Assembly (NCBI GenBank): GCA_944385395.1
Contig: CALWXA010000033.1
Span: forward strand, 1-36,663
DNA from: an uncultured Oscillospiraceae bacterium
GTDB taxonomy: Bacteria; Bacillota; Clostridia; Oscillospirales; Oscillospiraceae
Length of the DNA stretch: 36,663 bases
Direction of reading: 5' to 3'
The translations under genes and the position numbers were made by a program. This document shows positions 13,212-20,693 of the stretch, in pieces. The notes under the pieces are model-generated. The model worked only from the letters and a program-made list of their open reading frames with translations, ran no database searches and was not told the origin of the DNA. How positions within the stretch are numbered: the first letter of the stretch is position 1; every line of letters begins with the position of its first letter.

Positions 13212-14330
13212 TCACATGAAGAACTTCAGGATCAGGCCGCCGGCGATCACCGAGGCGATCTGGCCGGAGACGTTGACGCCGATGGAGTGCATCAAAAGGA
13301 AGTTCTGGGGATCCTCCTTCAGACCCATCTTGTGGACGATACGGCCGGACATGGGGAAAGCGGAGATACCCGCAGCACCGATCATGGGGTTGATCTTTTC
13401 CTTCAGGAACAGGTTCAGGATCTTGGCGAAGATCACGCCGCCGGCGGTATCGAAGATGAAAGCCACCAGGCCCAGGCCCAGGATCAGCAGCGTTTCCTTC
13501 TGCAGGAAGTTTTCGGCCTGCATCTGGGAGGCAATGGTGATGCCCAGGAAGATGGTGATGAGGTTGGCCAGCACCTTCTGGGCCGTCTCGGACAGGGAGT
13601 TGAGCACGCCGCACTCACGGATCAGGTTGCCGAACATCAGGAAACCGATGAGGGACACGGAAGCCGGAGCAATAAGACCGGTGATGAGGGTAATGATGAT
13701 GGGGAAGAGGATCTTGGTGACCTTCTTCACTTCCTTGGGCCGGTAGGGCATCCGGATCATCCGCTCATGCTTGGTGGTCAGCAGCTTGATGATGGGGGGC
13801 TGGATGATGGGCACCAGGGCCATATACGAGTAGGCGGCCACCATGATGGCACCCAGATACTTGGAGCCCAGCTTCAGGGCCACCACGATGGAGGTGGGGC
13901 CGTCGGCGGCGCCGATGATGGCGATGGAAGCGGCGTCGTTGATGTCAAAGAACACCGAGGCCAGGCACAGGGTAAAGAAGATACCGAACTGAGCCGCCGC
14001 GCCGAAGATCATCAGCTTGGGGTTGGTAAGCAGCGGACCGAAGTCGATCATGGCGCCGATACCGATAAACAGGATCAGGGGGAACAGCTCGTTGGAAATG
14101 CCCGCTTCAAAGAGGGTGGACAGGGCGCCCTCCTGCAGCACGCCGTCCACCATCTGGCTGACGGCACCGGAATTGGGCAGGTTCACCATGATGGCGCCGA
14201 AGCCGATGGGCAGCAGCAGCGTAGGCTCCATCTCCTTGGCGATGGCCAGATAGATCAGCAATCCGCCGATGAGCCACATCACCAGCTGCTGCCAGGTGAT
14301 ATCCAGCAGATTTTCGTACAGAATCTCCAT
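13212..14330 (-). CDS. oadB: Na+-translocating decarboxylase beta subunit
   Basis: A 372-residue integral membrane protein, the ion-pumping beta subunit of oxaloacetate, methylmalonyl-CoA or glutaconyl-CoA decarboxylases, which couple carboxybiotin decarboxylation to Na+ export. Key segments are intact: the Na+-site Asp in IIGAADGPTSIVVAL and the C-terminal GVNVSGQIASVIAGG with the Asn, Gly and Ser of the second site. The ATG at 14330 has AAAGGAGAG upstream; the in-frame ATG 57 nt earlier lies just after the leader terminator. The only partner here is the 43-residue gamma-like peptide; carboxyltransferase and biotin carrier must be encoded elsewhere, so substrate specificity is open. Expression appears to be controlled by the leader at 14358-14478. 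Confidence 0.93.
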   Translation of the reverse strand: MEILYENLLDITWQQLVMWLIGGLLIYLAIAKEMEPTLLLPIGFGAIMVNLPNSGAVSQMVDGVLQEGALSTLFEAGISNELFPLILFIGIGAMIDFGPLLTNPKLMIFGAAAQFGIFFTLCLASVFFDINDAASIAIIGAADGPTSIVVALKLGSKYLGAIMVAAYSYMALVPIIQPPIIKLLTTKHERMIRMPYRPKEVKKVTKILFPIIITLITGLIAPASVSLIGFLMFGNLIRECGVLNSLSETAQKVLANLITIFLGITIASQMQAENFLQKETLLILGLGLVAFIFDTAGGVIFAKILNLFLKEKINPMIGAAGISAFPMSGRIVHKMGLKEDPQNFLLMHSIGVNVSGQIASVIAGGLILKFFM

Positions 14331-14357
14331 AAACTCTCTCCTTTGTGTGAAATCCAT

Positions 14358-14397
14358 AAAAAAAGAGACTCTCATTGCCGGTGGCAATCAGAGTCTC
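14358..14397 (-). terminator. Intrinsic terminator inside the oadB leader
   Basis: Minus strand stem GAGACTCT/AGAGTCTC (14390-14397 with 14365-14372) topped by ATTGCC/GGCAAT, then seven T (14358-14364). It lies between promoter and gene, 28 nt before the oadB start: an attenuator rather than an end-of-operon terminator. Confidence 0.85.
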
Positions 14398-14478
14398 GCT
14401 TTTTCATACACGGGCGGGCTTTCGCCGGTTTGTCGCCGGGTGTCGCGGTCAGTCGCAAGCTACTCCCTCTTCAAATGC
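14390..14478 (-). ncRNA. Candidate riboswitch aptamer in the oadB leader
   Basis: From the predicted start near 14478 the leader carries AGAGGGAGTAGC (14459-14470) and, about 60 nt later, GCGAGACTCT (14390-14399). AGAG/CTCT and GC/GC pair around a purine-rich internal loop, enclosing GC-rich hairpins, one with a GAAA-capped GGC/GCC stem. The 3' arm of this stem is also the 5' arm of the terminator, so the two folds exclude each other: a folded aptamer would switch oadB on. The GGGAGUAGC and GCGAGAC arms recall the yybP-ykoY class from memory, but a sodium pump suggests Na+ sensing. Class unverified. Confidence 0.55.
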
Positions 14479-14484
14479 ATGGGT

Positions 14485-14512
14485 ATTATAGCAGAAACCG
14501 GCAGGATTGCAA
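14485..14512 (-). promoter_or_regulatory. Promoter of oadB
   Basis: Minus strand: -35 TTGCAA (14507-14512), 16-bp spacer, -10 TATAAT (14485-14490). Confidence 0.75.
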
Positions 14513-14552
14513 GGGGGAAACGGGACTTTTTATCAGAAATTTTTCCTTTCGC

Positions 14553-15095
14553 TCAGCAAAACCGCAGCAGCTCCTCCGCCGTGAGCCGGGGTGGAGCGGA
14601 CTTCCACTCCTCCGGATACCCCATGGCGATGAGGCAGGCTACCTTTTCCTCCTCCGGAAGACCCAGCCGCCGGGCGATGCCCTCCTCGTCAATGACGCCG
14701 ATGATACAGGTGCCCACCTCATATTCCCGGGCGGCCAGGCAGAAGGTCTGGGCGGCAATGCCGGCGTCGAACATCTCCCATTTCTCGGCGTCCGGGGACT
14801 GCAGAGCACCCTGATCGTCCCGCCCGCTGCGTCCGGTGACATAGCTCACCGCCGCCAGGGCGGCACAGCGGGAAATGGTCTTGGTGTTGAAGGGGAAATC
14901 CCGGACGCAGTTCCGGGCGATGTCGTCCTTCACGGCTTTGTCATCCACCACTGTGTAGCGGACGATCTGCTTGTTCTTCCAGCTGGGGGCGAACCGGGCC
15001 AGCTCTACGATCTCACGCACCACATCACGGTCCACCGGCCGGTCCGTAAAGCGGCGGCAGCTGCGGCGCTGCAGGATACATTCCTTGGCTTCCAT
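14553..15095 (-). CDS. Nitroreductase family protein
   Basis: A 180-residue FMN-dependent nitroreductase-fold enzyme. The family N-terminus ILQRRSCRRFTDRPV carries the Arg pair that contacts FMN phosphate; RFAPSWKNKQ follows, and the C-terminal GTCIIGVID and CLIAMGYPEE segments complete the dimer flavin site. Such enzymes reduce nitro compounds, quinones or flavins with NAD(P)H, and the natural substrate is usually unknown. The ATG at 15095 has AAGGAGC 9 nt upstream; an in-frame start at 15257 would add 54 unconserved residues spanning the promoter. Monocistronic, upstream of the oadB transcription unit. Confidence 0.9.
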   Translation of the reverse strand: MEAKECILQRRSCRRFTDRPVDRDVVREIVELARFAPSWKNKQIVRYTVVDDKAVKDDIARNCVRDFPFNTKTISRCAALAAVSYVTGRSGRDDQGALQSPDAEKWEMFDAGIAAQTFCLAAREYEVGTCIIGVIDEEGIARRLGLPEEEKVACLIAMGYPEEWKSAPPRLTAEELLRFC

Positions 15096-15124
15096 GGCAA
15101 AAAGCTCCTTTTTTCGTTTTGCCC

Positions 15125-15154
15125 ATTGTATCACGGCCCGGCCGGCAGGCGCAA
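15125..15154 (-). promoter_or_regulatory. Promoter of the nitroreductase gene
   Basis: Minus strand: -35 TTGCGC (15149-15154), 18-bp spacer, -10 TACAAT (15125-15130). Confidence 0.6.
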
Positions 15155-15220
15155 GGCCGATTTGGCATGAAGGCGGAACGGCAAAAGAACAACAAATTGG
15201 TGACAAACCGGCGGTTATGA

Positions 15221-15249
15221 TTGAAATTTCAGTGAAGGCATTGTATGAT
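15221..15249 (+). promoter_or_regulatory. Distal promoter of the XRE/Ig-like operon
   Basis: -35 TTGAAA (15221-15226), 17-bp spacer, -10 TATGAT (15244-15249). It would give a leader of about 155 nt before the XRE gene. A further TTGACA at 15251-15256 has no well-spaced -10. Confidence 0.55.
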
Positions 15250-15358
15250 ATTGACAAAGTTAGCTGTGTATATCATAGGTGAAATGGACGGTTTTGCAGA
15301 GAGGAGAAGGACGGGAAGCCGCTGCGGCGGCCCAAAAGGCCATGCAGCGAAACGCGTC

Positions 15359-15387
15359 TTTACCGGAAGCCGGGGCCGGGGTATAGT
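15359..15387 (+). promoter_or_regulatory. Proximal promoter of the XRE/Ig-like operon
   Basis: -35 TTTACC (15359-15364), 17-bp spacer, -10 TATAGT (15382-15387), giving a short leader with a GGGGGGAG ribosome site. Confidence 0.5.
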
Positions 15388-15413
15388 GAAAGCAGAAAAG
15401 GGGGGGGAGCGGC

Positions 15414-16127
15414 ATGGCGCTGGGTGAAAATCTGAAGAACCTGCGGCGGCAGGCGGGTTTGACCCAGGAGCAGGTTGCCCGGCAGATGGGTGTCACCCGG
15501 CAGACCGTGTCCGGCTATGAGTCCGGACGGCGGGAACCGGATATCGCCATGCTGGAGAAATTTGCCGCCCTGTACCATGCGGATATCCCCCAGCTCCTGT
15601 ACGGGCAGGCGCAGACATCCCGGCCATGGGAGCCGAAGCATTTGGCGGCGCTGGGACTGAAACTGGCGGCAGCGGTGGTACTGGCGGCGGCAGTGGCGGC
15701 CATCATCCGGTATGGCAGCGTGCCCCGGATGGCACTGGAGGGCCCCAACACCTGGGAAATGGATGAAAATCCCTATGTGGTGCTGCGGATCGATCCGGAG
15801 CAGACGGACAGCCGGGGCGTTACCTACTCCGCAGCGGTGGACCACCAATATCCGTATGTGCTGGGGCTGGATCTGGCGGCCCGGGTGCAGTACCGGGCAG
15901 ACGGGGAGTGGTATTTCCTCCGGGAGTACCGTCAGGCCACTGACAGCTGGACTATCCTGCCGGGAGAGACCTGGGAGGACCTCTATTTCCCGCTGCAGGA
16001 GACCTGCGGCCGGCTGGATGCCGGAACGTACCGGCTGGTGTTCCTGGCAACCCAGGTACGCCGGCAGGATGGGGCATACCCGGAGGAGCCCATACAGCAC
16101 CTGGCTCTGGAATTTACGCTGCCGTAA
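15414..16127 (+). CDS. Membrane-bound XRE regulator with extracytoplasmic Ig-like domain
   Basis: A 237-residue one-component regulator. Residues 1-60 are a canonical XRE helix-turn-helix (LKNLRRQAGLTQEQVARQMG, then TRQTVSGYESGRREPD). A single membrane helix (about 78-98) follows, and the remaining 130 residues lie outside the membrane. The outer domain ends in a pattern W-x-ILPGE ... YFPLQETCG-x-LDAGTYRLVF ... LALEFTLP, which resembles the small bacterial Ig-like domain found in clostridial envelope proteins. The next gene encodes the same pattern, so the two arose by domain duplication. DNA binding inside and ligand binding outside suggest transmembrane signalling without a kinase. Target genes and ligand are unknown. 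Confidence 0.8.
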   Translation: MALGENLKNLRRQAGLTQEQVARQMGVTRQTVSGYESGRREPDIAMLEKFAALYHADIPQLLYGQAQTSRPWEPKHLAALGLKLAAAVVLAAAVAAIIRYGSVPRMALEGPNTWEMDENPYVVLRIDPEQTDSRGVTYSAAVDHQYPYVLGLDLAARVQYRADGEWYFLREYRQATDSWTILPGETWEDLYFPLQETCGRLDAGTYRLVFLATQVRRQDGAYPEEPIQHLALEFTLP

Positions 16128-16139
16128 GGAGGGGGACCC

Positions 16140-16613
16140 ATGACCAAATCCAACCGGAAATGGCTGCCGGCGGTCATCATCGCAGCGGCGGCAGTACTGG
16201 GCGCTCTCCTCTGGTACGGCCTGACATATCCCCAGGTCCGCTGGGGAGCGGCCAGCACGGTGGAGATCTGCCAGAGCCACAGGGTCCAGGTACAGCTGAA
16301 ATCCGTCAGCCGGAAGGAGCTCTCCTTCACCGTGGAGGGAGACCGGACGCTTTCCACCCTCTGTGTCAGCTATCTTGTGCAGCCGGGTGTGGAGTGCAAG
16401 GTGGCGGGGGTGTGGTACCGGGTGGAGCCGGTACGGCCCATGGTCGCCCGTGTGGGATGGGAGCCTGGGGAGGAGACCTATCCCCTGCAGGAGATTTACG
16501 GCAACCTGCCCAAGGGGGAGTACCGGCTGGTGCTGCCCCTGATGCTGGAGGATGCCGCAGCCCAGCCGGAATGGGAGAGACTCTGGCTGGCCCTGGAGTT
16601 TACGTTGACGTAA
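16140..16613 (+). CDS. Membrane-anchored protein sharing the Ig-like domain
   Basis: A 157-residue protein: short basic N-terminus, one membrane anchor (about 8-28), then an extracytoplasmic domain. It shares with the upstream XRE protein the C-terminal pattern PGEETYPLQEIYGNLPKGE, YRLVLPL and LALEFTLT. The start codon follows the upstream stop by 12 nt, with AAGGAGG overlapping that stop, so the genes are co-transcribed and probably coupled. It may compete for, or pass, the signal sensed by the XRE protein. No catalytic motif is visible. Role is inferred from domain sharing and operon position. Confidence 0.75.
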   Translation: MTKSNRKWLPAVIIAAAAVLGALLWYGLTYPQVRWGAASTVEICQSHRVQVQLKSVSRKELSFTVEGDRTLSTLCVSYLVQPGVECKVAGVWYRVEPVRPMVARVGWEPGEETYPLQEIYGNLPKGEYRLVLPLMLEDAAAQPEWERLWLALEFTLT

Positions 16614-16629
16614 GGAAAGGAAGATGGGG

Positions 16630-17019
16630 ATGAAAAGGAGCTTGTGTCTGCTGGCGGCGCTGGTACTGATCCTGGCGGGCTGCGGCAGCAAAGAACAGAA
16701 CGTGCCGGCCCTGCGCTTGTCAGATGTGCTGGGGCAGCAGGAGGGAGCCGTGGCCGCCGTCAGCGGCTATGGCCAGACGGCGGAGCTGACGGAGGAGGAA
16801 ACGGCCCGGCTGCTGGAAGAACTGGGGCAGCTGACCTTTACCGCCGCCGACGATCCCGGGGATCTGGAAGCCCCCGGCGGCATCACCGTCACCATATCCA
16901 TCCGCACCTCCGGCGGAGCGGAGCAGGTGGTGACGCTGCCCCACTATGCCCATGACGGGCAGGTATACAAGACCGGGGACGGGTATCTGGATCTGCTGCG
17001 CCCCTTCCTGGAAGGGTGA
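16630..17019 (+). CDS. Small lipoprotein, third gene of the XRE/Ig-like operon
   Basis: A 129-residue lipoprotein. The signal peptide ends in the lipobox LAGC with Cys18, so the mature protein is lipid-anchored on the outer face of the membrane. The mature part is acidic and has a beta-rich segment (GGITVTISIRTSGGAEQVVTL) and a Tyr/Asp-rich end. The ATG at 16630 is preferred over that at 16624 because AAAGGA then sits 8 nt upstream rather than 2. It begins 16 nt after the upstream stop. No family recognised; likely a partner or reporter of envelope state for the two membrane proteins. Confidence 0.75.
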   Translation: MKRSLCLLAALVLILAGCGSKEQNVPALRLSDVLGQQEGAVAAVSGYGQTAELTEEETARLLEELGQLTFTAADDPGDLEAPGGITVTISIRTSGGAEQVVTLPHYAHDGQVYKTGDGYLDLLRPFLEG

Positions 17020-17027
17020 GATTTTTC

Positions 17028-17067
17028 GATGCAAAAGAGGACGGCTGCTGCCGTCCTCTTTTGCATC
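17028..17067 (+). terminator. Hairpin terminator of the XRE/Ig-like operon
   Basis: Perfect 18-bp stem starting GATGCAAAAGAGGACGGC with loop TGCT. The T-run lies within the 3' arm rather than after it. Confidence 0.7.
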
Positions 17068-17075
17068 TATGGGTG

Positions 17076-17104
17076 TTGAGCCAGGGGAAAAAGTATGATA
17101 TAAT
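17076..17104 (+). promoter_or_regulatory. Promoter of ychF
   Basis: -35 TTGAGC (17076-17081), 17-bp spacer, -10 TATAAT (17099-17104). Confidence 0.75.
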
Positions 17105-17207
17105 CATCTATCAGACCATACAAGGGGTGTAAAAGGGTATAACAGTGGGTGTAAAAGCCGCTGCCGGGAGCCGGAAACCCCTGTCAATAAAGGAGCTGTG
17201 GAGAAAA

Positions 17208-18317
17208 GTGAAATTAGGAATCGTAGGACTGCCCAACGTGGGCAAGTCCACTCTGTTCAACGCCATCACCAACGCCGGCGCCGAGAGCGCCAACTATCCC
17301 TTCTGCACCATCGAGCCCAACGTGGGCGTGGTGGCGGTGCCGGATCCCCGGCTGGACAAGCTGGCGGAGATGTATGAGCCGGACAAGAAGACCCCGGCGG
17401 TGGTGGAGTTCGTGGACATCGCCGGCCTGGTGAAGGGCGCCAGCCAGGGCGCAGGCCTGGGCAACAAGTTCCTGGAGAACATCCGCCGCACCGACGCCAT
17501 CGTCCATGTGGTGCGGTGCTTCGACGACGAGAACATCATGCACGTGGTGGCCGATGCCGGTACCAACGTGCCGGTGGATCCCCTGGGGGACATTGAGACC
17601 ATCGATCTGGAGCTCATCATGGCGGACCTGGAGATGGTGAACCGTCGGGTGGAGAAGGCCACCAAGGCCGCCAAGGGGGACAAGAAGTTTCTGAAGGAGG
17701 CGGAGGCCTTCAAGGCACTGGCGGAGCATCTCAACGCCGGGAAGTCCGCCCGCACCTTCCAGGGCAGCGACGAGGAGCTGGCCATCATCGCCACGGCGGA
17801 TCTTCTCAGCCTCAAGCCCATCATCTACGCCGCCAACATGGATGAGGAGGGCTTCGCCCATCAGGAGGACAACCAGTACCTCCGGCAGGTGTCGGAGCTG
17901 GCCGCCAAGGAGGGCGCCCAGGTGCTGCCCATCTGCGCCAAGCTGGAGCAGGACATCGCTCAGCTGGACGAGGAGGACCGGGCCATGTTCTTAGAGGAGC
18001 TGGGCATTGAGAAGTCCGGTCTGGACCGGCTGATCCAGTGCAGCTATGAGCTGCTGGGCCTCATCTCCTTCCTGACCTACGGTAAGGACGAGTGCCGGGC
18101 CTGGACCATCCGCAAGGGCACCAAGGCGCCGCAGGCGGCAGGCAAGATCCACTCCGATATCGAGCGGGGCTTCATCCGGGCTGAGACCATCCATTTCGAT
18201 GAGATGATGGCCTGCGGCAGCGTGGCCGCCGCCAAGGAGAAGGGCCTGCTGCGCAGCGAAGGAAAAGAGTATGTGGTCCAGGACGGCGACATGATCTATT
18301 TCCGGTTCAACGTATAA
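17208..18317 (+). CDS. ychF: Redox-regulated P-loop ATPase YchF/OLA1
   Basis: A 369-residue OBG-family P-loop protein that binds ribosomes and, unlike its relatives, prefers ATP. The P-loop is GLPNVGKST at the extreme N-terminus, DIAGLVKGASQGAGLGN is the G3/switch region, and the usual NKxD G4 motif is replaced by NMDE, as in ATP-specific YchF. The C-terminal TGS domain contains IRKGTKAPQAAGKIHSD and ends DGDMIYFRFNV. The GTG at 17208 is chosen because the family begins at MKLGIVGLPN; an upstream in-frame GTG at 17145 would add 21 unconserved residues. Monocistronic between a clear promoter and terminator. Confidence 0.96.
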   Translation: MKLGIVGLPNVGKSTLFNAITNAGAESANYPFCTIEPNVGVVAVPDPRLDKLAEMYEPDKKTPAVVEFVDIAGLVKGASQGAGLGNKFLENIRRTDAIVHVVRCFDDENIMHVVADAGTNVPVDPLGDIETIDLELIMADLEMVNRRVEKATKAAKGDKKFLKEAEAFKALAEHLNAGKSARTFQGSDEELAIIATADLLSLKPIIYAANMDEEGFAHQEDNQYLRQVSELAAKEGAQVLPICAKLEQDIAQLDEEDRAMFLEELGIEKSGLDRLIQCSYELLGLISFLTYGKDECRAWTIRKGTKAPQAAGKIHSDIERGFIRAETIHFDEMMACGSVAAAKEKGLLRSEGKEYVVQDGDMIYFRFNV

Positions 18318-18338
18318 ATTTCATGCAAAGAAACCATG

Positions 18339-18378
18339 GGAGAAGGACCTGCTGTGAAGGTCCTTCTCCTTTCTTTTG
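18339..18378 (+). terminator. Terminator of ychF
   Basis: 12-bp stem GGAGAAGGACCT/AGGTCCTTCTCC, loop GCTGTGA, then TTTCTTTT. Confidence 0.88.
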
Positions 18379-18434
18379 GTCAAAATGCCGAAAAGTGACC
18401 GGGAAATTCTGTGACTGAGTTCGTCATAATGCCT

Positions 18435-18463
18435 TGAGAAGGGGCCAAAAGCATGGTATAGTA
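18435..18463 (+). promoter_or_regulatory. Promoter of the amino acid permease gene
   Basis: -35 TTGAGA (18435-18440), 17-bp spacer, -10 TATAGT (18458-18463). Confidence 0.7.
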
Positions 18464-18528
18464 AACAGAAATCGGACGAATTCCCCCTGATGGTGGAGAA
18501 GATCCGGAAAGCGAGAGAGGAAGAAAGT

Positions 18529-19881
18529 ATGGAAAAAAGGTACAATCTCCTGACCGCCATCGCTATGGTGGTGGGTACGGTCATCGGCTCCGGCGTCTTT
18601 TTCAAGGCGGAAGTGGTGCTGGGCCGTACCGGCGGCAACATGATGACAGGTATCCTGGCCTGGCTCATCATGGGCCTTGTGATGATCATCTGCACCTACA
18701 CCTTCGGCATCGTGGCCGGCAACTATGAGGGCGCAGACGGACTGGTGGGCTTTACCCGGGCCTCCTGCGGCAAGACCTACGCCTACTATGTGGGCTGGTT
18801 CATGGCCACCGTCTATTATCCCTCCCTGGTGTCGGTGCTCTGCTGGCTCCCTGCCCGGTATCTGGGCGTGCTCATCGGCGGGGAGGAATGGGGCAATCCC
18901 ACCAGCGCCCCGGTGATGGTTCTGTCGGTGTTTTTCCTGGTGTCCACCTACGCCATGAACGCACTGGCGCCCAGACTGGCCGGTAAGTTTCAGATCTCCA
19001 CCGCCATCATCAAGCTCATCCCCCTGGGCCTGATGGCTGTGGTAGGTACCATCGTGGGCCTGGGCAACGGCCAGATCAGCTACAACTTCACAAATGTGGT
19101 GGACCCCTCCATCACCCCCACCGTGGGACTTTTCGCCGGCGTGGTGGCCCTGTCCTTCGCCTATGAGGGCTGGATCTGCGCCACCTCCATCGGTTCGGAG
19201 CTGAAGGACGCCAAGCGCAATCTGCCCCGGGCACTGGTTATCGGCGCCATCATCGTGGTGGCAGTGTACGTGGCCTACTACATCGGCCTGGCCGGCGCCC
19301 AGGACAGCGCCATCATGATGGAAAACGGCGAGGCCGGCGCCAAACTGGCCTTCCAGAGCATCTTTGGTGAGCTGGGCGGCGTGCTGATCTTCGTGTTCGT
19401 GGTGATCTCCTGCTGGGGCACCTGCAACGGCCTGACCATGTCCGTCTCCCGGGGTATGTACGACCTGGCGGTGGACAGCGAGAGCAAGCGCCTGGCCAAG
19501 TTCCGCAGTGTGGACCCCGCCACCGGAATGCCCGCCAACTCCACCGTGGTGGGCCTGCTGGTATCCGGACTGTGGCTGGTGTATTTCTACGGCGCCAATC
19601 TGGCCCCCACGCCCTGGTTCGGCCCCTTCTGCTTCGACTCTTCGGAGCTGCCCATCATTACCCTGTATATCCTGTATATCCCCATCTTCATCAAGCTCAT
19701 GTCCATCCGGCAGCTGGGCGGCTTCAAGCGCTACGTGATGCCTGTGCTGGCTATCCTGTGCAGCTTCTTCATGTGCTTTGCCACCATCTATACCTATGGC
19801 ATCAAGGTGTTCTTCTACTTCATCGTTTTTGCCGTGGTGATGCTGCTGGGCGCCCTCATCAAGGGCCGGGAAAAGCTGTAA
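18529..19881 (+). CDS. APC-superfamily amino acid permease
   Basis: A 450-residue polytopic membrane protein with about 12 hydrophobic segments. The first helix carries the APC substrate-binding break VVGTVIGSGVFF; the sixth has LSFAYEGWICATSIGSELKD, the second unwound helix and its conserved Glu/Asp loop. These are the marks of amino acid/polyamine/organocation transporters, closest in style to the LAT-like branch. Transported amino acid cannot be named. The ATG at 18529 has GAGGAAG upstream and precedes the conserved start; an in-frame ATG at 18490 would add a short charged leader. It has its own promoter and terminator. Confidence 0.92.
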   Translation: MEKRYNLLTAIAMVVGTVIGSGVFFKAEVVLGRTGGNMMTGILAWLIMGLVMIICTYTFGIVAGNYEGADGLVGFTRASCGKTYAYYVGWFMATVYYPSLVSVLCWLPARYLGVLIGGEEWGNPTSAPVMVLSVFFLVSTYAMNALAPRLAGKFQISTAIIKLIPLGLMAVVGTIVGLGNGQISYNFTNVVDPSITPTVGLFAGVVALSFAYEGWICATSIGSELKDAKRNLPRALVIGAIIVVAVYVAYYIGLAGAQDSAIMMENGEAGAKLAFQSIFGELGGVLIFVFVVISCWGTCNGLTMSVSRGMYDLAVDSESKRLAKFRSVDPATGMPANSTVVGLLVSGLWLVYFYGANLAPTPWFGPFCFDSSELPIITLYILYIPIFIKLMSIRQLGGFKRYVMPVLAILCSFFMCFATIYTYGIKVFFYFIVFAVVMLLGALIKGREKL

Positions 19882-19898
19882 GATACGAAAAGATACGG

Positions 19899-19931
19899 AA
19901 AAAAGACCGCTTCCCAGGCGGTCCTTTTTCT
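19899..19931 (+). terminator. Terminator of the permease gene
   Basis: GACCGC/GCGGTC stem with loop TTCCCAG, preceded by an A-run and followed by CTTTTTCTT. The T-run overlaps the -35 of the next promoter. Confidence 0.85.
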
Positions 19932-19959
19932 TGCGTTGTCCGGGATTTTGGCGTATACT
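19931..19959 (+). promoter_or_regulatory. Promoter of the HAD phosphatase gene
   Basis: -35 TTGCGT (19931-19936), 17-bp spacer, -10 TATACT (19954-19959). Confidence 0.6.
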
Positions 19960-19993
19960 GTCCGGGAAACAAAGAGACAAGGAGTGACATCTC

Positions 19994-20632
19994 ATGCAAC
20001 ACCGTGCGGTGCTTTTCGATATGGACGGTACACTGCTGGACACCCTGGCAGATCTGCGGGATGGCGTCAACTGCATCCTGGACCGTCACGGATACCCCCT
20101 GCGCACCACAGAGGAGATCCGTCTGTTTGTGGGCAACGGCGCCCGGGAACTGATCCGCCTGGCTCTGCCCCAGGGGACACCGGAGGAGACCATGGAAGCG
20201 GTGCTGGAGGAGTACCGTACCTGGTACCGGGACAATTCCTGCGTGAAAACCGCCCCCTATCCCGGTGTGCCGGAGCTGCTGGAGAAGCTGCGGAAGGCCG
20301 GGGTGCTGATGGCGGTGGTATCCAACAAGCCCCATGCCGTGACGGTGCAGCTGGCCCAGCAATTTTTCCCGGGCCTGCCGGCCTTCGGTCAGCGGGACGG
20401 CGTGCCCCAGAAGCCGGCGCCGGACATGGTGCTCCATGCCATGGAGACCCTGGGGGTCCGGCAGCAGGAGACCGTCTATGTAGGCGACAGCGAGGTGGAC
20501 GTGGCTACCGCCCGGAACGCCGGACTGGATCTGGCGGCGGTAAGTTGGGGATTCCGCAGCCGGGAGGTATTGACCACTGCCGGAGCGCAGCACATCGCCG
20601 ATACCCCGGAGCAGCTGCTGGGGCTGCTGTGA
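19994..20632 (+). CDS. HAD-family phosphatase, phosphoglycolate phosphatase-like
   Basis: A 212-residue HAD hydrolase with an alpha-helical cap. Motif I is FDMDGTLLDT with nucleophile Asp9 and Asp11; motif II is VVSNK; the motif III Lys lies in PQKPAPDMV; motif IV is YVGDSEVD. All catalytic positions are present. The layout matches Gph/PpaX-type enzymes that dephosphorylate small phosphoesters such as 2-phosphoglycolate, but the substrate is not determined by sequence. AAGGAG lies about 12 nt before the ATG. Monocistronic; the thrS T-box leader follows. Confidence 0.9.
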   Translation: MQHRAVLFDMDGTLLDTLADLRDGVNCILDRHGYPLRTTEEIRLFVGNGARELIRLALPQGTPEETMEAVLEEYRTWYRDNSCVKTAPYPGVPELLEKLRKAGVLMAVVSNKPHAVTVQLAQQFFPGLPAFGQRDGVPQKPAPDMVLHAMETLGVRQQETVYVGDSEVDVATARNAGLDLAAVSWGFRSREVLTTAGAQHIADTPEQLLGLL

Positions 20633-20657
20633 GCCGGATTTTTCCGGTGACCAAGCG

Positions 20658-20687
20658 TTGACAAAGACGGCAAAAACGTGGTATATT
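20658..20687 (+). promoter_or_regulatory. Promoter of the thrS T-box transcript
   Basis: -35 TTGACA (20658-20663), 18-bp spacer, -10 TATATT (20682-20687). Confidence 0.8.
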
Positions 20688-20693
20688 GAACTG

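Noticed and set aside
13161..15170. 669-codon plus-strand frame over oadB and the nitroreductase
   Set aside because: Antisense shadow of GC-rich genes with composition unlike real proteins; it also crosses the oadB leader terminator.
15245..15427. Possible 60-residue peptide upstream of the XRE gene
   Set aside because: No Shine-Dalgarno, overlaps the XRE start and proximal promoter, Arg/Gly-rich noise composition.
18529..19959. Permease and HAD phosphatase as one operon
   Set aside because: A clear terminator and a separate promoter lie between them.
18424..20076. 550-codon minus-strand frame over the amino acid permease
   Set aside because: His/Gly/Gln-rich shadow; the plus-strand permease has promoter, ribosome site, terminator and APC motifs.
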